Assembly (NCBI GenBank): GCA_003070825.1
Contig: QBLP01000069.1
Span: forward strand, 1-10,264
Reading direction: 5' to 3'
DNA from: Halanaerobium sp.
GTDB taxonomy: Bacteria; Bacillota; Halanaerobiia; Halanaerobiales; Halanaerobiaceae
DNA: 10,264 nt
Below, piece by piece: positions 1-7,598 of the stretch. Position numbers and translations under genes: made by a program. Below the pieces are notes generated by a model that was not told where the DNA came from, made no database searches, and saw only the letters and a list, made by a program, of their open reading frames with translations. The number at the start of each line of letters is the position of its first letter. The first letter of the stretch is position 1.

Positions 1-19
1 AGATGTGTATAAGAGACAG
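1..19. other. Tn5/Nextera mosaic-end adapter remnant
   Basis: Bases 1-19 match the 19-bp Tn5 mosaic end used in Nextera libraries (AGATGTGTATAAGAGACAG) exactly. Genuine genome sequence therefore begins at about base 20, and the left edge is a contig end. This is an untrimmed library artefact, not a natural transposon end: no transposase or 9-bp target duplication accompanies it. Confidence 0.95.
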
Positions 20-978
20 GTTAGAGCCTGAATCAGAATAATCTGATCTCCAAATTTCGAGTTTAATAATTCTTTGAGCTTTTGATTTTTAGAATACAGT
101 CCAAAAAACTCTAAAATTATAAGCTTGAATTTTAACATCTGAGCCAGCTCCAGCAGTGATTTTAATTTAGAAAGGCTCCAGTCCAAAATTCCACCTGATG
201 TTGATTCATCACTGACCAGCAAATAATCAATTGTATTTTCCTCCAGATAATCCATTAGACTATCATAATCAGCAGGACTCAGATGAAAATTAGACTTAGA
301 ATCCTTACCAGAACTAATCTGATTAGATTCAACTTGAAAATCAGAATTTGAAAAGTTCTCTCCTTCTGAATCAAAAAGAGTATTAAATTCCGAAATATTA
401 TTTCCACTGATAAAAAGTAGCTCAGCTTCATTTGTAATTACTGAATTAAAAATCTCTTTTAATTCCACTTGTGAACTGTAAAATAATGTATTTTTATTTA
501 AATCTGAATTTTGATCCTGCAGCAGCTTAAAATAGGCATTATCTGGCTGACACTCTGCAAAAACATTCCCCTGGAGATTGGAGTAAAAACGATCAAAGAT
601 TAAATCCCAGGAATACTCCTCTAAGAATTCTTTTTCACTTTCTGCACCACTGAAGTCAATAACTTTAGTTGGAGCAGAAAAGTTTTTAGAGCTTAAAATC
701 CTCAGGCGCTGGTCATTTCCATTACTTTTTAAAGCTGCAGCAGGAGCTATATAACTCCCACTGCCTTCTTTTTTATAAATTAAATTCTCAGCTGCCAGAA
801 GATCATAAGCTTTAACAACAGTTTCCGCATTAACAGAAAGTCGGGAAGCAAGCCGTCTAATTGACGGCATTTTAGTATCTGGTGTATATTTATCAGCTAA
901 TATCTCAGCTCTAATCGCCTCATAGATCTGAGTATATAAATTTTCTTCTCCATCTCTTTTTAATTCGATATCGAACAT
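20..978 (-). CDS. MocR-like GntR transcriptional regulator with degenerate aminotransferase domain (3' end missing)
   Basis: The frame is open from an ATG at 978, preceded by a GGAGGG ribosome binding site, to the contig end, giving about 319 residues with no stop. Residues 13-77 form a GntR winged helix: YTQIYEAIRAEIL, then PSIRRLASRLSVNAETVVKAYDLL, then the wing EGSGSYIA. From about residue 107 (IDFSGAES) the protein follows the fold-type-I aminotransferase order seen in MocR/PdxR/GabR regulators, including LLELAQMLKFKLIILEFF near 275-292. The hallmark residues are poor: the usual GxxPLR segment is not recognisable, the EDDY motif whose Asp contacts the PLP pyridine nitrogen reads LEFF, and residues 205-230 are a Ser/Asn-rich insert. 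The PLP lysine would lie beyond the contig end. It starts 72 bp after the ATPase gene on the same strand and may be its last operon member. The HTH call is firm. The effector is unknown, and PLP binding looks doubtful. Confidence 0.85.
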
Positions 979-1050
979 TTAGCTTCCCTCCATTAATTTA
1001 TTTATATTTTCTTCAATAACTATACAACTAAGTTAAGATGATTTAAAGAA

Positions 1051-3798
1051 TTAAACGTTTGCTTTTCGACGCCTGAAAAACTTAATAACTTCATTTAAGA
1101 TTAAAAATAAAACACTGGAAACTAAAATCCTGCTCCAGGCGGTTATTCCTACCCCAGCAAAACCGAGAAAATCATTTATAAATGGAATATAAACTACTCC
1201 TAAAACTAATCCAATTGAAATCAAAATAGCATATATAATTTTTGGATTATTAAAGAAACATTTAGAAAAAATACTCTTATATTCATATCTTAAAGACATA
1301 ATATTTATCCACTGCAGACAGGCTACAGTTAAATAACTGATTGTTGTCGCCTGAGCATATAATTTTCCGCCTTCACTAACAGCTTGAATTCGCCCATCAA
1401 TAAAGGAATAGAAATTGAAGTAGGCAAATCCTCCAATTACTAAAGCCATAAAGGCAAACCTGCTGAAACTTTTTTTATTAACAATATGATCATCCTGACT
1501 TCTCGGCGGTGAGCTCATTATCTGTTCTGACGCCGGGTCAAAAGTATAAGCTGTTAATGGTAAAATTTCAGCTAATAGGTCAATTGATAGAATCTGGATA
1601 GCCAGAATTGGAATTGGTAAGTCAAAAAGTGCTGCTGCAATTAGTCCGAGCAGAACCAGTGTTAATTCCGCACCGTTAGCGGTTAATGTTCCCAGAATAG
1701 TTTTCTTTAAATTATTATAAATAGTCCTACCTTCTTTAATCGCATAAACTAAAGTTGGATAGCTGTCATCTAACAGAATCAACTCTGAGGCCTCTTTGGA
1801 AACATCTGTACCCATCTGGCCCATGGCTACCCCAATATGAGCACTCTTTAAGGCTGGAGCATCATTTACTCCATCACCGGTCACAGCCACAATTTTCTGC
1901 TGTTCTTTTAAATTCTTAACAATCCTCAATTTATTTTCTGGTGAAACTCGAGAAAATATAAGTGATTCGTTTTCTTCCATAGTCTGCCGCAATTCCTCTT
2001 CACTCATTGACTCTAAATCTTTACTGGTAAATACAGGGACATCCTCATCATTAACAGAAAGGCTGATTTCTTTACCAACAGCCTGAGCTGTGATTGCATG
2101 GTCACCTGTCATGATATAAGTATCAATATGGGCATCATGTGATTCCTGAATGGCTTCTTTAACGCCTTCTTTAGGAGGGTCGATCATAGCTACCATTCCA
2201 AGAAAAATAACATCTCTTTCAATCTCTTCTAAAACATAGTCAGTTTCATCATCTTCCAGTTTGCGGTAGGCCACTGCTAAAACCCGCATTGCATTTTTGG
2301 AATACTTTTCATTTAATTTATTTAATCTTTCTTTATCTTCATCAGTGATTTCTACAACTTCACCATCTTTTAGAATATGCTTGGTGACAGAAAGTACACT
2401 CCCTAAAGCACCCTTCATTTTAAGATAATTTCCATCTTCAAATTCTCTAATCGAGCTCATCCGCTTACGGTCAGAATCAAAGCTGAACTCATGTAATTCA
2501 GGATTTTCTTCATCTTCTTTTGGTGAGCGGGTACCTAATTTAGTAGAAAGAGTAATTAGAGCAGCTTCTGTTGGATCACCAATTGCATACCAGCCCGGAT
2601 GTTCCTCATCAGGCTCATGAATTTCTGCATTGGAAGCCATTGTTGCAGCATCAAAGATAATTTCCATTTCGGCAATTTCTTCTTCAGTCAGCGGCTCGCC
2701 ATCTTCACCCAGTAAATCTCCTTCAGGTTCATAGCCTAGTCCACTGACATCATACTCCTTGCCATCAAAATAGACCTTTTTAACTGTCATTTCATTTTTT
2801 GTCAGGGTACCTGTTTTATCTGTACAGATAACATTTGTTGAACCAAGGGTTTCAGCAGAAGATAATTTTTTAACTACTGCATTCTCCCCCGCCAGTCTTT
2901 TTACTCCTTGAGAGAGGGCTACTGTAACCTGCATTGGTAATGCCTGTGGCACAACAGCTGCTGCTACTCCGAGAGCATAAATTAGAGCAAAATTAATTCC
3001 ATAACCTCGATAAATACTTACACCAAAAAGTGTGAGTCCAACTACAACGGCAAAGATACCAATTCGATTGGCCACTGTATGCAGCTCATCCTGAAGAGGA
3101 GAGCGGGATTTATCCTCTTCCTGAGTCATAGAAGCAATTTTACCCATTTCTGTGTCCATACCGGTTCTAACAACAACCCCCTTCGCGGAACCAGAGGCAA
3201 CTGTTGTTCCCAGATAGGCCATGTTATCACGATCAGCCAGAGGTCTTTCTTCTTCGATATGATTTGACTCTTTCTCCTGAGGCATTGATTCACCGGTCAG
3301 AGAAACATCGTTAGTCCGTAAATTAAAGGCTTCAATAATCCTTAAATCTGCAGGAATTTTATCTCCTTCTTCCAGACTGACAATATCTCCAACAACTAAC
3401 TCTTCTTGTGGTATTTCTCCAATCTGGCCATCTCTAATAACTTTGGAAGGAGACTTAACCAATTTATTTAAAGAATCCATAATTTTTTCAGCTTTATATT
3501 CCTGCATAAAGCCAATTACAGAGTTAACTATAGCAATCAAAAACATTACTGATGCATCACGATAACTTCCAATTATTAGTGACATTACAGCCGCAATTAA
3601 AAGTAAGATTACCAGTACATCTTTAAACTGCTGTAAAAATATTATAAATAACGACCTTTTTTTTGATGCTTCGAGAATATTTTTACCATCTCTCTGCAGC
3701 CTTTTTTCTGCTTCAGACTGGCTCAAACCCTGAATACTGCTCTCTAGATCTTTCACAACATCTTTTGCTTTTTGTCTGTAAAATTCTTTTTCTGCCAT
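1051..3798 (-). CDS. P-type cation-transporting ATPase (P2-type, SERCA/Na,K-ATPase-like)
   Basis: A 915-residue ATP-driven cation pump of the inner membrane. In order it has a cation-ATPase N domain (residues 6-50), M1-M2 (about 50-100), the actuator loop with TGES at 168-171, M3-M4 (about 245-295), the phosphorylation motif DKTGTLT with D327, the nucleotide-binding domain (FDSDRKRMS 440-448, MKGA 461-464), DPPK 540-543, MTGD 563-566, the hinge TGDGVNDAP 640-648, and a C-terminal M5-M10 region. No N-terminal metal-binding CxxC is present, so it is not a heavy-metal pump. By eye against SERCA, the M4 PEGLP motif reads PQALP (284-288), so Gln replaces the ion-binding Glu. M5 keeps N708 and E711. 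M6 reads IDLLAE (739-744), with D740, A743 and E744 in place of SERCA N, T and D. Ca2+, Na+ and other cations all remain possible. The ATG at 3798 follows AGAGGTGAT, a good Shine-Dalgarno sequence. It lies 59 bp after the DJ-1 gene. Confidence 0.95.
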   Translation of the reverse strand: MAEKEFYRQKAKDVVKDLESSIQGLSQSEAEKRLQRDGKNILEASKKRSLFIIFLQQFKDVLVILLLIAAVMSLIIGSYRDASVMFLIAIVNSVIGFMQEYKAEKIMDSLNKLVKSPSKVIRDGQIGEIPQEELVVGDIVSLEEGDKIPADLRIIEAFNLRTNDVSLTGESMPQEKESNHIEEERPLADRDNMAYLGTTVASGSAKGVVVRTGMDTEMGKIASMTQEEDKSRSPLQDELHTVANRIGIFAVVVGLTLFGVSIYRGYGINFALIYALGVAAAVVPQALPMQVTVALSQGVKRLAGENAVVKKLSSAETLGSTNVICTDKTGTLTKNEMTVKKVYFDGKEYDVSGLGYEPEGDLLGEDGEPLTEEEIAEMEIIFDAATMASNAEIHEPDEEHPGWYAIGDPTEAALITLSTKLGTRSPKEDEENPELHEFSFDSDRKRMSSIREFEDGNYLKMKGALGSVLSVTKHILKDGEVVEITDEDKERLNKLNEKYSKNAMRVLAVAYRKLEDDETDYVLEEIERDVIFLGMVAMIDPPKEGVKEAIQESHDAHIDTYIMTGDHAITAQAVGKEISLSVNDEDVPVFTSKDLESMSEEELRQTMEENESLIFSRVSPENKLRIVKNLKEQQKIVAVTGDGVNDAPALKSAHIGVAMGQMGTDVSKEASELILLDDSYPTLVYAIKEGRTIYNNLKKTILGTLTANGAELTLVLLGLIAAALFDLPIPILAIQILSIDLLAEILPLTAYTFDPASEQIMSSPPRSQDDHIVNKKSFSRFAFMALVIGGFAYFNFYSFIDGRIQAVSEGGKLYAQATTISYLTVACLQWINIMSLRYEYKSIFSKCFFNNPKIIYAILISIGLVLGVVYIPFINDFLGFAGVGITAWSRILVSSVLFLILNEVIKFFRRRKANV

Positions 3799-3857
3799 AT
3801 GATCACCTCTTATATATTTTGAGTAAATATTAAACTTACTGTAAAATTTTGAGCTAA

Positions 3858-4379
3858 TTATTCAGCCAGAGCTGAAACTAATTCTCTGCAGTAGGCAGGA
3901 ATATCTTTAACAACTCTGCCCCAAACAATATTACCATCTCTAAAGGCTGGCTTATCAACCCAGGTGCCCCCTGCATTTATAATATCATCTTTAATTCCTT
4001 CAGACCCAGTAGCTCTACCGCTGATGATTCCAGCCGAAATTCCAACCAGACCGGCATGACAGATTAAGCCAATGATTTTTCCTGCCTCATAATTTTTGCG
4101 AACCAGTTCCACTACATTCTTATCTCTTCTAATTTTATCAGGAGTCCAGCCACCAGGAACTAAGACCCCATCATATTCTTCATCCAAAACCTCTGCTGCT
4201 GTAAAATCAGCCTTTTTGGTCAGGCAGCCGTGTTTGCTTGAGTATTCTTTATTCTTTTCCATTCCTATTACATCAACATTAGCTCCTTCTTCTTTTATCC
4301 GCATATATACAACCCAGAACTCTAAATCTTCATAGCCCGGACCAATTAACATTGCAATATTTTTTCCTTTTAATTTCAC
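3858..4379 (-). CDS. DJ-1/PfpI family protein (class I glutamine amidotransferase-like)
   Basis: A 173-residue protein covering the whole single-domain DJ-1/PfpI fold, which is the normal length. The N-terminal strand KNIAMLIGPGYEDLE carries the conserved Glu of the family's FED/YED motif (E17). The nucleophile elbow is GLICHAG at 104-110, with C107 and H108. VPGGW (74-78) and ATGSEGIKDDI (123-133) fit family positions. Members include intracellular proteases, chaperones and deglycase/glyoxalase-like stress proteins; sequence alone does not choose between these. The start is GTG at 4377-4379, with AGGTGG 6 nt upstream. It sits between the DUF2254 gene (83 bp) and the ATPase gene (59 bp), all on one strand, so a shared stress or ion-homeostasis transcript is plausible. 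Confidence 0.92.
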   Translation of the reverse strand: MKLKGKNIAMLIGPGYEDLEFWVVYMRIKEEGANVDVIGMEKNKEYSSKHGCLTKKADFTAAEVLDEEYDGVLVPGGWTPDKIRRDKNVVELVRKNYEAGKIIGLICHAGLVGISAGIISGRATGSEGIKDDIINAGGTWVDKPAFRDGNIVWGRVVKDIPAYCRELVSALAE

Positions 4380-4462
4380 TTCAAACCACCTCTCTAATGT
4401 ATTATTTTAGTATTTATAGATAATAATAACATCAAACATTAACTATTTAAGTTAAAAGCTTA

Positions 4463-5845
4463 CTAATTTATCTTAAAATTTTCCACCTGAAAATATTTTT
4501 CTCGCTCTTCTTTATTTCCGGTTTCCTTTGCCAGTCGATAAATTTTGTGGTTTAAAAACTTTTTATCTTCCTGCTCCAGTACATTTTTATCAAAACCACC
4601 CAGAATATAGTGGCTGAATTTCCAGACCTGTTCTTTAATCTCTTTTGGACTTCCTTCAGCAATAATCACCAGAGCATCAATTATTGAACCGGCAACAGAT
4701 ACATCCTGATTACCGTAGTGGCTGAGCTGATAAAATGTTTTATAAAGCAGATCCCAGAATGAAATATCCTCCAAAATAAAACAGAGCTCATCTTTTTCAT
4801 TGTAATAATAAGTATTTTCTAAATTGGCAACTGCAATTCTTGATAAAACCCAACCCAGCTGGTTAATACAGAAGATAGCCGTATTTGGATCATTAATTCC
4901 GGGAGAAATTGCCCTTAAAGCAACTTCAGTTAATTTTAAAAGACCAAATTCAATATCATTTTTCTTGCTTCTTTCATTGCTGATTGCCAAATTACCAAGA
5001 ATTTTATTTTTTATTTCTTCAAGTTTTTCTTCACTGAATCTCTCGGCTTCTTCATTCAGCTGCCAGAATTTAAAAACAATTGTATTTTCAGTTACATAGT
5101 CACCAATCATTTTTTCGGCCCTGATAATAATATCATATTCATCCGCCAGTTTAGTCAGCTCAATATCATAAATAACCTGAATATATCCGCTCTGCTTAGG
5201 GTGAACTTCACAGGATTTGCGATCAAGTTTTTCCTTTAAATTATCAGGCGGGTCATTACGAATCTGATCATTGCTGTTATTTCTTGCCTCGATTTTATCA
5301 ACAATCTCAATAACTTCCTCCTTTAAACTTTCAATTAAGAGATTGACCTGAACAGAGTTTGCAGCATGATGAATAAAATAAACAAAATAACCAAGACATA
5401 CAATCGCCACAATAACCCCAATCATTGCTGAAAAAATAATCGACTCTCCACTTCCCTGCAGACTATCATCTATAAATAACAGGGTTAAAATTGAATAAAT
5501 AAAACCAGCAATAAAAATTCCCAATACCTTTAAGGTCACTTTATTTTTAAGAAAGTCCTGCATTGTTCGCGGGGAAAACTGAGAAGAATACATAGTCAGC
5601 ACAACCATAATTGTTGAAAAAGAAACTGTAATCATCGCAAAAAGTGAGCCAGCTATGGTAGATAAAATTGTTTTTGAAAGATCATAAGATGTAAAAAAAT
5701 ATGATGGCAGTACATTTATCAAAGTATTTGTATATTGATATTCAATAAAGATTACAGCTATTGAAAGTAGAGTAGCAGAAATAGCATAAATTGATGGGAT
5801 AAAGTATATTTTATTTTCTATATTGTGCAGGAATTTAAGCTTCAA
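4463..5845 (-). CDS. DUF2254 family membrane protein (COG4325-like)
   Basis: About 460 residues, recognised from conserved stretches rather than a known activity. Four membrane segments lie in the first 165 residues (about 18-38, 63-88, 108-128 and 140-162, counted from the upstream GTG). The family-typical stretch SQFSPRTMQDFLKNKVTLKVLG follows the second segment, and IHHAANSVQV follows the fourth. The remainder is cytosolic and soluble, with LRAISPGINDPNTA at about 313-326, the best conserved block of DUF2254. The biochemical role of the family is not established. Start choice: the frame opens with GTG at 5852-5854, but the Shine-Dalgarno AGAGGA ends only 1 nt before it. TTG at 5843-5845, 10 nt after AGAGGA, is more credible. 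It appears to be the first gene of the minus-strand cluster, preceded by a leader with a possible mini-ORF at 5888-5935. Confidence 0.88.
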   Translation of the reverse strand: MKLKFLHNIENKIYFIPSIYAISATLLSIAVIFIEYQYTNTLINVLPSYFFTSYDLSKTILSTIAGSLFAMITVSFSTIMVVLTMYSSQFSPRTMQDFLKNKVTLKVLGIFIAGFIYSILTLLFIDDSLQGSGESIIFSAMIGVIVAIVCLGYFVYFIHHAANSVQVNLLIESLKEEVIEIVDKIEARNNSNDQIRNDPPDNLKEKLDRKSCEVHPKQSGYIQVIYDIELTKLADEYDIIIRAEKMIGDYVTENTIVFKFWQLNEEAERFSEEKLEEIKNKILGNLAISNERSKKNDIEFGLLKLTEVALRAISPGINDPNTAIFCINQLGWVLSRIAVANLENTYYYNEKDELCFILEDISFWDLLYKTFYQLSHYGNQDVSVAGSIIDALVIIAEGSPKEIKEQVWKFSHYILGGFDKNVLEQEDKKFLNHKIYRLAKETGNKEEREKYFQVENFKIN

Positions 5846-5887
5846 AACTGCCACATCCTCTTTTTAATATATTATTAAAATAATTAT

Positions 5888-5935
5888 TTAGAACTTAGTA
5901 ATTCTAATTTTCCTTCTACCATTTAATTTCAACAT
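5888..5935 (-). CDS. Possible 15-codon leader peptide upstream of the DUF2254 gene
   Basis: A minus-strand ATG at 5935 opens a 15-residue basic peptide, MLKLNGRRKIRITKF, ending in TAA at 5888. It is preceded by AAGGAG (5947-5952) with an 11-nt spacing, a good ribosome binding site at a slightly long distance. A 9-bp inverted repeat (5895-5903 with 5936-5944) brackets the ORF, so the transcript could fold with the ribosome-binding region next to the stem. It may be a leader peptide, a small protein or chance; an AT-rich intergenic region gives such short ORFs easily. No similarity is recognised. Confidence 0.25.
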   Translation of the reverse strand: MLKLNGRRKIRITKF

Positions 5936-5968
5936 AATTACTAAATCTCCTTTTTTTCTTAGTAAAAG

Positions 5969-5997
5969 TTGATAATAATTATTATTTTGCTTATAAT
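5969..5997 (+). promoter_or_regulatory. Sigma-A type promoter of the aldo/keto reductase gene
   Basis: TTGATA (5969-5974) and a perfect TATAAT (5992-5997) are separated by 17 bp, the optimal sigma-70/sigma-A spacing. The ATG at 6042 lies 45 bp downstream of the -10 box, giving a short 5' UTR that ends in GGAGG at 6029-6033. Confidence 0.8.
5970..5984. promoter_or_regulatory. Candidate Fur-family (Fur/PerR) operator
   Basis: TGATAATAATTATTA at 5970-5984 matches the Fur 7-1-7 consensus TGATAATnATTATCA at 13 of 14 defined positions, and the Bacillus PerR box TTATAATnATTATAA at 12 of 14. It overlaps the -35 box and lies in the spacer of the aldo/keto reductase promoter, where a repressor would block RNA polymerase. 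It also lies upstream of the divergent DUF2254/DJ-1/ATPase cluster. The local DNA is very AT-rich, so a chance match is a real possibility. Confidence 0.45.
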
Positions 5998-6041
5998 TAA
6001 TTTAAAGCGTAAATTAAGATAATAAATTGGAGGCTGATAAA

Positions 6042-6860
6042 ATGAAATATGTTAAATTAAATTCTGGAGATCAGATGCCGCTTTTGGGTCTGGGAACCTG
6101 GCAGTTGAGAGGACAGGAATGTACAGCTTCAGTTAAAGAAGCTATCGATATCGGCTATAATCATATTGACACTGCAGATGGTTATGACAATCATCAGACA
6201 GTTGCTAAAGGTATTAAAGAAAGTGGTGTAAATAGAGAAGATTTATTTATTACCTCTAAAATCAAACCTGAAAACTTACATTATGAAGATATAAAGGCAG
6301 ATGCCCAAAGATTTTTAGATGAACTGGGGATTGAGTATCTTGATCTGATTTTAATTCACTGGCCAAATAAAGATATTCCTTTAAAAGAAAGCTTAAAAGC
6401 TCTAAAAGAAGTTAAAGATGAAGGGCTGGCCCGCAATATAGGTGTTAGCAACTTTACAATAAATCACCTTAAAGATGCAATGGAGATTGAACCTGACTTA
6501 GTTGCAGTAAATCAGGTAGAATTTCATCCTACCCTATATCAAAAAGAACTGCTTGATTTCTGTCAGGAAAATGGAATTGTATTGACAGCCTACAGTCCGC
6601 TGGCCAGAGGAGAGGTTTTTGAAAATGAAGTAATCAAAGAGCTGGCAGAAAAATATGAAAAGTCAGCTTCTAAACTGGCTTTAAAATGGTTAATTGAGAA
6701 AGATGTTGTGGCGATCCCTAAGGCAAGTTCCAGAGAACATTTAGAAGCTAATTTTGACCTTTTTGACTGGGAACTTCCGGGTGAAGTTGAAGACAAAATG
6801 AATCAGCTGAATCAAAATAACCGTTTGATTGATCCCGACTGGGGAGAATTTGATTATTAA
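6042..6860 (+). CDS. Aldo/keto reductase (diketogluconate reductase-like)
   Basis: A 272-residue NAD(P)H-dependent aldehyde/ketone reductase with an (alpha/beta)8 barrel, normal length for the small bacterial AKR group, cytoplasmic. The catalytic tetrad is complete: D43 and Y48 in HIDTADGYDN, K73 in ITSKIKP, and H106 in LDLILIHWP. Other family blocks are GLGTWQL near the N terminus, NIGVSNF, VNQVEFHP, AYSPLARG and the cofactor-binding IPKASSREHLEANF. ATG 6042 is preferred over the upstream in-frame TTG at 6027 because GGAGG at 6029-6033 overlaps that TTG and is spaced 8 nt from the ATG. The physiological substrate cannot be inferred. It has its own promoter with a possible Fur/PerR operator, and it converges on the DUF374 gene across a hairpin. 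Confidence 0.95.
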   Translation: MKYVKLNSGDQMPLLGLGTWQLRGQECTASVKEAIDIGYNHIDTADGYDNHQTVAKGIKESGVNREDLFITSKIKPENLHYEDIKADAQRFLDELGIEYLDLILIHWPNKDIPLKESLKALKEVKDEGLARNIGVSNFTINHLKDAMEIEPDLVAVNQVEFHPTLYQKELLDFCQENGIVLTAYSPLARGEVFENEVIKELAEKYEKSASKLALKWLIEKDVVAIPKASSREHLEANFDLFDWELPGEVEDKMNQLNQNNRLIDPDWGEFDY

Positions 6861-6865
6861 AAACA

Positions 6866-6912
6866 ATTGGTACCGGGTACCTGGAAATTTTATCCATGTA
6901 CCCGGTACCAAT
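6866..6912. repeat. Inverted repeat/hairpin A between convergent genes
   Basis: A perfect 15-bp inverted repeat: ATTGGTACCGGGTAC at 6866-6880 with its complement at 6898-6912. After one mismatch the stem gains 4 more pairs around a 7-nt loop. It sits 6 bp after the aldo/keto reductase stop codon and 9 bp before the DUF374 stop codon. It lacks a T-tract on either side, so it is not a standard intrinsic terminator, though it may protect 3' ends or limit read-through. Its right arm is related to that of the hairpin at 7581-7630. Confidence 0.85.
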
Positions 6913-6920
6913 CACAATTA

Positions 6921-7550
6921 TCAAGACAGCATAACCTTTGTTATTTCAGCTTTTAAAGTTTTAAACTCCTCTTTTCGATCCTGTATTTTCACTTGAAAAG
7001 AATCATTAATTTTTATATTTATCTTATTAAAAGGCAGTGGGATCTTTAAATTATCCCATCTGTTTTTTAGCTTAATGCTGTGCTTTACATCTATAGTTAG
7101 AGGTAGTATCTTTCTTTTTGAAAAAAGTGCCATAATCAATGCAAAATCCTTAATTTCTTGAGCAGGTCCTAGTGGTCCATCAACTGAAAGCACAAGATTG
7201 GCATTATTTTTTCTATTAATTTTATTTTTTAACTGAAATATATAATTGCCATCACCAGCCAGGTCAGGTAACCTCATCACATCATAGCCAAAATATTTAC
7301 TAATTCGGCTAATAACTCCTCCCCGCTTATTTTTGGTTGTCACAATGTTTAACCTCTTTCCTTTTAAAAAGGGATAATAAGAATAGCTGTCACCATGCCA
7401 GATAAAAAGAATAAATTTGTCTGGATGCTCAGTTTCTAAATACTCTAGTTTCCCACTTCTTTCAACTTTACTTGTTTTATAAACAAAATCAATATAATAA
7501 TATAAACAGGCACTAATAATTTTTTCTTTTAACTGACTTAACATCTCCAT
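6921..7550 (-). CDS. DUF374 family protein (lysophospholipid acyltransferase-like)
   Basis: 209 residues, matching DUF374/LPLAT-like proteins along their length: LFIWHGDSYSYY (48-59, with the conserved WH), SRISKYFGYDVMR (81-93), SVDGPLGPAQEIK (122-134) and RWDNLKIPLPFNK (164-176). A hydrophobic N-terminal stretch at about 10-25 may anchor it to the membrane. The family is predicted to act on lysophospholipid or lipid A-type acyl acceptors, but function is not proven for this subgroup. Start: ATG 7550 follows AGAGGTG. The frame stays open to an ATG at 7598, but those extra 16 codons run into hairpin B and its promoter, so that start is rejected. The gene stands alone, flanked by two related hairpins, and looks richer in AT and Lys/Asn/Ile than its neighbours (by eye), which may mean acquisition. 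Confidence 0.88.
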   Translation of the reverse strand: MEMLSQLKEKIISACLYYYIDFVYKTSKVERSGKLEYLETEHPDKFILFIWHGDSYSYYPFLKGKRLNIVTTKNKRGGVISRISKYFGYDVMRLPDLAGDGNYIFQLKNKINRKNNANLVLSVDGPLGPAQEIKDFALIMALFSKRKILPLTIDVKHSIKLKNRWDNLKIPLPFNKINIKINDSFQVKIQDRKEEFKTLKAEITKVMLS

Positions 7551-7569
7551 AATAACACCTCTGTTATGG

Positions 7570-7598
7570 ATTATATTACATATTTGAACCAGGTACAA
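7570..7598 (-). promoter_or_regulatory. Promoter of the DUF374 gene, -35 box inside hairpin B
   Basis: On the minus strand TTGTAC (7593-7598) and TATAAT (7570-7575) are spaced by exactly 17 bp. The -10 box is perfect, and the -35 box lies in one arm of the 23-bp inverted repeat. The ATG at 7550 is about 20 bp downstream of the -10 box, giving a very short leader that carries AGAGGTG. Confidence 0.65.

Noticed and set aside
3079..5099. Plus-strand open frames within 3079-3267, 4096-4335 and 4824-5099
   Set aside because: They lie antisense to well-supported genes, have no ribosome binding sites or family motifs, and read as complements of conserved protein.
6866..6912. Hairpin A as a Rho-independent terminator
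   Set aside because: No T-tract follows the stem on either strand; it is better described as a palindromic repeat.
7551..7598. N-terminal extension of the DUF374 protein to ATG 7598
   Set aside because: The extra codons overlap the promoter and hairpin B, and a proper ribosome binding site precedes ATG 7550.
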